From contig NZ_JAJNCU010000005.1 in NCBI RefSeq assembly GCF_021026095.1, positions 183,433 to 247,432 on the forward strand: 64,000 nucleotides of DNA, given 5' to 3'. Positions within the stretch are counted from its first letter, which is position 1. Each line of letters opens with the position of its first letter. Below the pieces are notes generated by a model. It was not told where the DNA came from, did no database searches, and saw nothing but the letters and a program-made list of their open reading frames with translations. The stretch comes from Salinicoccus halitifaciens (GTDB lineage Bacteria; Bacillota; Bacilli; Staphylococcales; Salinicoccaceae). Position numbers and translations under genes: made by a program. Shown in pieces: positions 58,558 to 64,000 of this stretch.

Positions 58558-59764
58558 CGCCTGCCCCCTCTTTCTCTGATTGGTTTTCCAGAATACTCAG
58601 CGCATTCTCCATATCCGCAATCAAGTCTCTATGATCTTCGATTCCCGCCGAATACCTTACAAGACTCGAAGGTATGCCGAGCGCTTTCAGTTCCGCTTCC
58701 GTCGATTCCACATGGCTTGTCGTGTTGGCAGGGCCGACGGTCGTCTCGACCGCACCGAGGTTTGCCGCACGGTTGGCAAACTTGAGCCTCGGCAACACCT
58801 GCCTGACAGCCGACTGCCCGCCTTTCAGTGAAAAGCTGAAGATCGCCCCGTACCCGCGCATCTGTTCCGCCGCAATATGATAGTAGGGATGGGTCTCGAG
58901 TCCCGGGTAGAATAAATCCTCCACCGCAGGATGTTCCGACAAATATTCAACGAGCTTCCCGGCATTCTCTGTCTGCTTACGTACTCTCAGATCAAGTGTC
59001 TTCATCCCGCGGAGCAGCAGGTAGGCTGCATGCGGGTCGAGTGTTGCGCCGTTGATTTCCCGGTAATGGAAAACTTCACCGACGAGATCGGCGCTCCCGC
59101 ACAGCACACCGCCGAGCGCATCCGCATGGCCGCCCAAAAACTTGGTTGCACTGTGGATGACGAGGTCCGCCCCGAGCTCAAGCGGATTCTGCAGTATAGG
59201 TGTTGCGAAAGTGTTGTCCACGACCACCAGTGCACCCGCTTCATGTGCCGCTTCGGCAATCCTTTTAATATCGATGATTTTCACGGTCGGGTTCGTCGGG
59301 GATTCCAGATGCACAAGTCTGCATCCCTTCCCGATCTCTGCTTCCAGCGCTTCATGATCATCCGTATCGCACAATGTCGCTTCAATATTCATATGCGGCA
59401 GGAAATCACTGAACAGCCTGTTCGTCCCGCCGTATGAATCTTTGATGCTCACCACACGGTCGCCCGGTTTTAAGAATGTATAGAACGTGCCGCTGATCGC
59501 GGCCATGCCCGTCGCAAAACTCGTCGCCGCTTCCGCACCTTCCAGAGCCGCAACCTTTTCCTCAAATGCGGCGACCGTCGGATTCGTGTTCCTCGAATAA
59601 ATATGGCCTTCCGCTTCCCCGGTTGATACTTTGTACCAATGTTCAAGATCTTCATAATCATAGGCGACACTGTTGACCACCGGCACCTGTGAAGCACCGT
59701 GTGCCCTGTAATTTTTCTCCCCTGCCCAGACTGTCTCGGTTGCACGGTTCACCCGCTGTTTCAT
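58535..59764 (-). CDS. Cys/Met metabolism PLP-dependent enzyme (gamma-family lyase/synthase)
   Basis: A 409-residue fold-type I enzyme of the cystathionine gamma-synthase/gamma-lyase group. The PLP lysine is Lys208 in H-S-A-T-K-F-L-G-G-H, with Y-S-R-N-T-N-P-T (about 56-63) and D-S-Y-G-G-T-N-R upstream. Methionine gamma-lyases carry Cys in the second Gly position of that motif; Gly here favours cystathionine-type or other gamma-substituted amino acids. It is translationally coupled to the DoeA-like gene, so the true substrate may belong to the ectoine/diaminobutyrate side rather than sulfur metabolism. Specificity is unresolved. Confidence 0.86.
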   Translation of the reverse strand: MKQRVNRATETVWAGEKNYRAHGASQVPVVNSVAYDYEDLEHWYKVSTGEAEGHIYSRNTNPTVAAFEEKVAALEGAEAATSFATGMAAISGTFYTFLKPGDRVVSIKDSYGGTNRLFSDFLPHMNIEATLCDTDDHEALEAEIGKGCRLVHLESPTNPTVKIIDIKRIAEAAHEAGALVVVDNTFATPILQNPLELGADLVIHSATKFLGGHADALGGVLCGSADLVGEVFHYREINGATLDPHAAYLLLRGMKTLDLRVRKQTENAGKLVEYLSEHPAVEDLFYPGLETHPYYHIAAEQMRGYGAIFSFSLKGGQSAVRQVLPRLKFANRAANLGAVETTVGPANTTSHVESTEAELKALGIPSSLVRYSAGIEDHRDLIADMENALSILENQSEKEGAGDVLQERI

Positions 59765-59782
59765 AAAACAATTCCCCCTTTT

Positions 59783-59796
59783 TATAAACGCTTACA
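59783..59796. promoter_or_regulatory. cre-like site upstream of the PLP gene
   Basis: TATAAACGCTTACA matches the CcpA consensus TGTAAACGNTTACA-type except for the second base. It lies about 20 nt before the minus-strand start, beyond the GGGGGA ribosome site. Catabolite repression of this two-gene unit is plausible. Confidence 0.5.
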
Positions 59797-60014
59797 TAAT
59801 AATTCTACCTAGTCCTCCGTATGTTTTGAAAGGCCGCTTTCCCCCTTTCCCTCACTATACCATCTATGGAATAATTATAAAATAAAAGAATTATTACACC
59901 CATGAATTGTTTTGATTCCATTCTGCCGGGAGGTCTTTATTTTTCTTAAGATATGATTTATATAAAGCCGAAATCTAGTATAATGATAAGTAATATTAAA
60001 TAGGGGTGTCTGTT

Positions 60015-61970
60015 ATGGTTGAGACTTATGATGCAGATCTGAAGGCGAAATATCTGGATCTGCTTTCCACAAAATATGATAATGAAGAAAAAGTGGCCAC
60101 CGAGATTATGAACCTTGAATCAATCCTTCACCTGCCGAAAGGCACGGAGCATTTCGTCAGTGACCTGCATGGTGAGTATCAGGCTTTCCAGCATGTCTTA
60201 AGGAGCGGGTCCGGAAATGTCAGGCAGAAGATCGCTGCATTGTTCGCAGATTCGCTGACGGAGGAGGAGATCAGCGGCTTTGCGGCATTGATCTACTATC
60301 CTGAAGAAAAGCTCCAGCTGATCAAAAATGAATTCGAATCGAAAGAAGCATTGGATGAATGGTATATTGCGACCATCCACAATATGATCGACCTCGTCGC
60401 ATTTTCCTCCACCAAGTACACGCGCTCCAAATTGAGAAAGGCGCTGCCCGAGCAGTTCGTCTTCATCATCGAGGAGCTCCTTTACAAAACGGATGAGGAT
60501 GCCAACAAGAAGACATATTATGAAAAGCTCGTCAATCAGATCATCTCACTCGGCCAGGCGGATAAACTGATTGTCGGCCTGTCCTATTCGATACAGCGTC
60601 TGATCGTCAATCACCTGCACGTTGTCGGCGACATTTATGACCGCGGGCCGGAGCCGGAGAAGATCATGGATACGCTGATCGACTACCACTCCCTCGATAT
60701 CCAGTGGGGGAACCATGATGTATTGTGGATCGGTGCGTATGCAGGCTCGAAAGTGTGCCTTGCGAACATTTTACGGATCTGTGCGCGGTACGACAACCTG
60801 AACATCATCGAGGATGCCTACGGCATCAACCTCCGGCCGCTCGTGAACCTTGCGGAGAAATATTATGATGACAATCCGGCATTCCACCCTAAGATGTCTT
60901 CGGGTGAGGAGCTGACGGAGCTCGAGAAACTGCAGATCACCAAGATCCACCAGGCCATCGCAATCATACAGTTCAAACTTGAGGCACCGATCATCAAGCG
61001 CCGTCCGTTCTTTGAGATGGAGGAGCGGCTCGTCCTTGAAAAAGTCGACTATGACAACAATGAACTGACCGTCTACGGCAATACTTACAAGCTCGAAAAC
61101 ACATGCTTCCAGACGGTGGACCGGAATGATCCGACGAAGCTCCTTCCTGAAGAGGAGGAAGTCATCAATAAACTGCTCCTGTCGATCCAGCAGTCGGAGA
61201 AACTGAAGCGGCATATGAACTTCCTGATGAAAAAGGGCAGCCTTTATCTGAAATACAACGGCAACCTGCTGATCCACGGCTGCATACCGGTCGACGAAAA
61301 CGGTGATATGGAATCGATGGAGATTGAAGGCGAAGTATACAAAGGCAGGGAACTGCTCGACAAGTTCGAGGAATACCTCCGCCATTCCTTCGCCCATAAA
61401 GAAGAAACCGATGACCTTGCGACCGACCTCGTGTGGTATTTGTGGACAGGGAAATATTCATCACTGTTCGGCAAGCGTGCAATGACGACTTTCGAGAGGT
61501 ACTTCATAAAAGACAAGGCTTCCCATAAAGAGGAGAAGAACCCTTACTACCATCTGCGGGAAGACGTCGATATGTGCCGCAAGATGCTCGAGGAATTCGA
61601 TCTCGACCCGGATCAGGGGCGGATCATCAACGGCCATACACCGGTGAAGGAGATCGACGGGGAAGATCCGATCAAGGCGAACGGCAAGATGCTCGTCATC
61701 GACGGCGGCTTCTCGAAAGCCTATCAGAAAACGACCGGCATCGCAGGCTATACACTGCTCTACAATTCATACGGCATGCAGCTCGTGGCACACCAGCACT
61801 TCAACTCGAAGGAAAAAGTGCTCATGGACGGCGCGGATGCCCTGTCCGTGAGGCGGGTCGTGGATGAGGAACTGGAGAGGAAACTCGTCCGCGATACCAA
61901 TATTGGTGTGAAGCTGAAAGAAGAGATCAAGTCACTTAAGGAACTGCTTGCATACAGATATATAGACTGA
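60015..61970 (+). CDS. fbp: Fructose-1,6-bisphosphatase, class 3
   Basis: A 651-residue gluconeogenic phosphatase of the Bacillota class 3 type. It contains a metallophosphoesterase core: S-D-L-H-G-E-Y-Q (about residues 49-56), D-I-Y-D-R-G-P, W-G-N-H-D (about 231-235) and, near the end, N-G-H-T-P-V-K. It hydrolyses fructose 1,6-bisphosphate to fructose 6-phosphate. ATG 60015 is preferred over GTG 60006, which crowds the AGGGGTGT ribosome site. A TATAAT (59979-59984) gives its own promoter. Confidence 0.95.
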   Translation: MVETYDADLKAKYLDLLSTKYDNEEKVATEIMNLESILHLPKGTEHFVSDLHGEYQAFQHVLRSGSGNVRQKIAALFADSLTEEEISGFAALIYYPEEKLQLIKNEFESKEALDEWYIATIHNMIDLVAFSSTKYTRSKLRKALPEQFVFIIEELLYKTDEDANKKTYYEKLVNQIISLGQADKLIVGLSYSIQRLIVNHLHVVGDIYDRGPEPEKIMDTLIDYHSLDIQWGNHDVLWIGAYAGSKVCLANILRICARYDNLNIIEDAYGINLRPLVNLAEKYYDDNPAFHPKMSSGEELTELEKLQITKIHQAIAIIQFKLEAPIIKRRPFFEMEERLVLEKVDYDNNELTVYGNTYKLENTCFQTVDRNDPTKLLPEEEEVINKLLLSIQQSEKLKRHMNFLMKKGSLYLKYNGNLLIHGCIPVDENGDMESMEIEGEVYKGRELLDKFEEYLRHSFAHKEETDDLATDLVWYLWTGKYSSLFGKRAMTTFERYFIKDKASHKEEKNPYYHLREDVDMCRKMLEEFDLDPDQGRIINGHTPVKEIDGEDPIKANGKMLVIDGGFSKAYQKTTGIAGYTLLYNSYGMQLVAHQHFNSKEKVLMDGADALSVRRVVDEELERKLVRDTNIGVKLKEEIKSLKELLAYRYID

Positions 61971-61981
61971 TGGAGGGATGA

Positions 61982-62338
61982 ATGATGGCCGGCCACAAAA
62001 TTTATGAAATGCCATTTTCCAGCGTCTACCCGCATTACATCAACAAAGCGGAGCGTAAAGGCCGCACGAAGGCGGAAGTCGATGAAATCATCCGCTGGCT
62101 GACCGGGTATACTCAAGGCGGACTTGATCGGCAGCTCGCAGACAAAGCCGACTTCCGTACCTTCTTCGATGAAGCGCCGGAAATGAATCCCGGCCGGAAT
62201 CTGATCAAAGGTGTGATCTGCGGTGTCAGGGTCGAGGACATCGAGGAACCGTTGATGCAGGAGATACGCTATATGGATAAGCTGATCGACGAACTCGCCA
62301 AAGGCAAAAAGATGGAGAATATTTTGAGACAGGCATAA
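61982..62338 (+). CDS. DUF2200 family protein
   Basis: A 118-residue cytoplasmic protein of the DUF2200 family, with the conserved start [19 protein letters not shown] and the middle W-L-T-G-Y. Function is unknown. It lies 11 nt after fbp with GGAGGG upstream and is probably co-transcribed. The second ATG (61985) is an equally possible start. Confidence 0.85.
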   Translation: MMAGHKIYEMPFSSVYPHYINKAERKGRTKAEVDEIIRWLTGYTQGGLDRQLADKADFRTFFDEAPEMNPGRNLIKGVICGVRVEDIEEPLMQEIRYMDKLIDELAKGKKMENILRQA

Positions 62339-62343
62339 TGGAA

Positions 62344-62384
62344 CCCCTGGGTGATCATCCGTGATGACCCGGGGGATTTATTTT
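62344..62384 (+). terminator. Terminator-like hairpin before nnrDE
   Basis: CCCCTGGGTGATCA (62344-62357) pairs with TGATGACCCGGGGG (62362-62375), with one wobble and one mismatch, followed by a T-rich tract. It overlaps the front of the next promoter (TATAAT at about 62384-62389). Confidence 0.65.
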
Positions 62385-62407
62385 ATAATGGGATTGGAGG
62401 TGTACTT

Positions 62408-63895
62408 ATGAAAGTCGTTACAGGAGAAGAGATGAAGGCAATTGACCGGTATACGATTGAAAAAATCGGGATAGACGGCACGATACTGATGGAGAACGCC
62501 GGACGCGTCGCTGCGAAGAACATCATGAAAAATTTCCGCAGGCAGAAGGTGTGTGTACTCATCGGCAGCGGGAACAATGGCGGCGACGGTTTTGTGATCG
62601 CAAAAGTGCTTAAGGAGAACGGGTATGAGGTGGAGACCTGCGTCATTCCTGAAACAGATAAAATCAAGGGTGATGCCGAATACCATATGAACATCTACCT
62701 CAATTCAGGCTTCAGCTTCACACAGTACGATAAGGAAATCGCAGAAAGTGCAGATCTCATCGTCGATACGATGCTCGGCACCGGGATCACGGGGGAGATC
62801 CGCCCGCCTTATAAAGAGATATTCCGGGAACTGAATGCGATGGATAACTTCATCATTTCAATTGATCTGCCGAGCGGGGTGCCGGCGGATGAATCCCCGG
62901 TGCCGGAATATGCATTGAAGGCAGACCATACACTGATCATCGGCCTGCCGAAACTGAGCTACTACACTTATCCGGCGCGCCGGTATTACGGCGAGGCGAA
63001 ATTGATCCATATCGGCCTGCCGCAGAAGGCAATCGACGAAACCGTCCGGTCCAAAAGAAATGTCTGGACGCGTAAGGATACTGAAAAACACTGGCCCGTA
63101 AGAGAAGATGCATCACATAAAGGCTCCCATGGGAAAGTCGGCATCATCGCAGGCAGCGCCAATATGCCGGGTGCGGCAGTCCTCACGACGGCCGCTGCCG
63201 TGAGAAGCGGGGCAGGCCTGACGCAGTTGAACACCCATAAAGACATTTTCGGGACTTTGGTGAATCATATCCCCGAAGCGACACTTTTTAACCGGGAAGG
63301 CGATCTGGAGGCCTTCATTGAAGGGAAGGATATCATAGCCATCGGTCCGGGGCTCGGTGTAAATGAGGAGACGAAGCGCACCGTGAAATATCTGCTGGAT
63401 CGATTCGAAGGGCCTCTGGTGATTGATGCCGACGGACTTTCAGGGCTCCAGGATTCGAAAAGCAAAATCCGGGAGAGGACACACCCTACCATCATCTCAC
63501 CACATCCCGGTGAAATGGCGCGCCTGATTGATTCATCCCCGGGGGAAGTGAACAGGAAGCGGTTTGAGATTTCCCGGGAAATGGCGGTGGATTACGGCAT
63601 GTATGTGATATTGAAAGGGCCGAATACTCTTGTTGCGACACCGGCGGGGGAGATTTTCATCAATGATACCGGTAATGCAGGGCTTGCGAAGGGCGGAAGC
63701 GGCGATGTACTCACCGGGATGCTTGCTGCATTCCTCGCCCGTTACGAAAATCCGCAGCATGCCATCTCCAGTGCGGTATTCATGCATGGTTTCACAGCTG
63801 ATTATCTGGTGGAGAGGGGTGCCGGCACGGAAACCATCACGGCATCTGACATTATCGATAACCTTCAAGATACATTTGCTGTGATAGGGAATTGA
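62408..63895 (+). CDS. nnr: Bifunctional NAD(P)H-hydrate epimerase / ADP-dependent dehydratase
   Basis: A 495-residue repair enzyme for hydrated NADH/NADPH. The N-terminal YjeF_N/NnrE domain (about 1-210) has G-S-G-N-N-G-G-D-G-F. The C-terminal ribokinase-like NnrD domain (about 225-495) has I-G-P-G-L-G, V-I-D-A-D-G-L-S and N-T-G-N-A-G-L-A-K-G-G-S-G-D-V-L-T-G. ATG 62408 follows GGAGG by 8 nt; the longer frame from 62351 reads through a hairpin and promoter. It has its own TATAAT box. Confidence 0.95.
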   Translation: MKVVTGEEMKAIDRYTIEKIGIDGTILMENAGRVAAKNIMKNFRRQKVCVLIGSGNNGGDGFVIAKVLKENGYEVETCVIPETDKIKGDAEYHMNIYLNSGFSFTQYDKEIAESADLIVDTMLGTGITGEIRPPYKEIFRELNAMDNFIISIDLPSGVPADESPVPEYALKADHTLIIGLPKLSYYTYPARRYYGEAKLIHIGLPQKAIDETVRSKRNVWTRKDTEKHWPVREDASHKGSHGKVGIIAGSANMPGAAVLTTAAAVRSGAGLTQLNTHKDIFGTLVNHIPEATLFNREGDLEAFIEGKDIIAIGPGLGVNEETKRTVKYLLDRFEGPLVIDADGLSGLQDSKSKIRERTHPTIISPHPGEMARLIDSSPGEVNRKRFEISREMAVDYGMYVILKGPNTLVATPAGEIFINDTGNAGLAKGGSGDVLTGMLAAFLARYENPQHAISSAVFMHGFTADYLVERGAGTETITASDIIDNLQDTFAVIGN

Positions 63896-64000
63896 GTTCC
63901 GATTTGAACCATGATTTCCGTGTCAAGTCCAGAATCCTGTGTAATAAGGTATATAGTACCTCATGCGAGTGAGATCACTTTGGGTTTTCCTCCCCCGGCC
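63896..64000. other. Right-edge intergenic sequence
   Basis: I see no gene start, terminator or RNA structure that can be supported in the last 105 bases. Confidence 0.5.

Noticed and set aside
57511..58785. Long open frame (424 codons) on the plus strand
   Set aside because: It is antisense to the doeA-like gene and the end of the PLP gene, has no ribosome site and encodes a His/Arg-rich sequence with no family pattern. The minus-strand proteins have clear motifs.

Overview
The window comes from a Gram-positive, low-to-mid GC bacterium of the Bacillota, most likely a halotolerant member of the Staphylococcaceae (Salinicoccus/Jeotgalicoccus-like). The genus is an inference. The family-level support is the staphylococcal-type arsRBC locus, the histidine operon order hisZ-G-D-C-B-H-A-F-IE next to a YerC/TrpR-like gene, a class 3 fructose-1,6-bisphosphatase, strong AGGAGG ribosome sites and CcpA cre-like sequences. 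An ectoine-hydrolase-like protein suggests a saline habitat. No rRNA, tRNA, IS element, prophage or CRISPR array was seen. The window is almost entirely metabolic and transport genes.

Layout. 0.3-4.9 kb: an SLC13/TrkA-C anion permease, arsenic resistance (arsR-arsB-arsC) and a DJ-1/PfpI protein. 5.1-14.7 kb: an M20 peptidase, then a hydantoinase/oxoprolinase pair (HyuA/HyuB) in one operon with a 48-residue membrane protein and a sodium:solute symporter, then glutamine synthetase and a YeiH-type transporter. 15.0-21.3 kb, minus strand: a 5-oxoprolinase operon, pxpB-pxpC-accB-accC-pxpA-(Nramp-like)-ycsI. 21.4-25.2 kb: an Acr3/BASS-type transporter, two tandem RluA-family paralogues of which the first has lost most of its catalytic motif, an EamA transporter and a nucleoside deaminase. 

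25.5-37.7 kb is a large catabolic island: MmgE/PrpD, a GntR regulator, CitE-type lyase, family III CoA-transferase, MaoC hydratase, two-subunit class I fumarase-type hydratase, acyl-CoA dehydrogenase, a TAXI-TRAP transporter and an SLC13-type transporter. The enzyme set best fits breakdown of a branched C5 dicarboxylate (itaconate, mesaconate, citramalate or methylsuccinate) to acetyl-CoA plus pyruvate or glyoxylate. Two identical 12-bp palindromic sites lie in the two promoters and are probably bound by the GntR protein. 

37.8-49.6 kb is a catechol-branch beta-ketoadipate cluster: an IclR regulator, then catB-catA-DUF3237-pcaD-pcaI-pcaJ-pcaF on the minus strand, and divergently an alanine/glycine:cation symporter and a second TAXI-TRAP system. 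No muconolactone isomerase (catC) is present. A DUF3237 protein sits in the place expected for it. The catB and TRAP promoters share the same -35/cre sequence and near-identical perfect palindromes, suggesting one regulon under IclR and CcpA. 

49.6-57.3 kb: the histidine operon, divergent from yerC, with candidate HisR boxes between them, then pterin carbinolamine dehydratase. 57.4-63.9 kb: an ectoine-hydrolase-like protein translationally coupled to a gamma-family PLP enzyme, class 3 fbp, a DUF2200 gene and the NAD(P)HX repair enzyme. Short tandem arrays with about 51-bp period (14.8 and 25.3 kb) and 41-bp period (5.0 kb) sit in gaps between operons.
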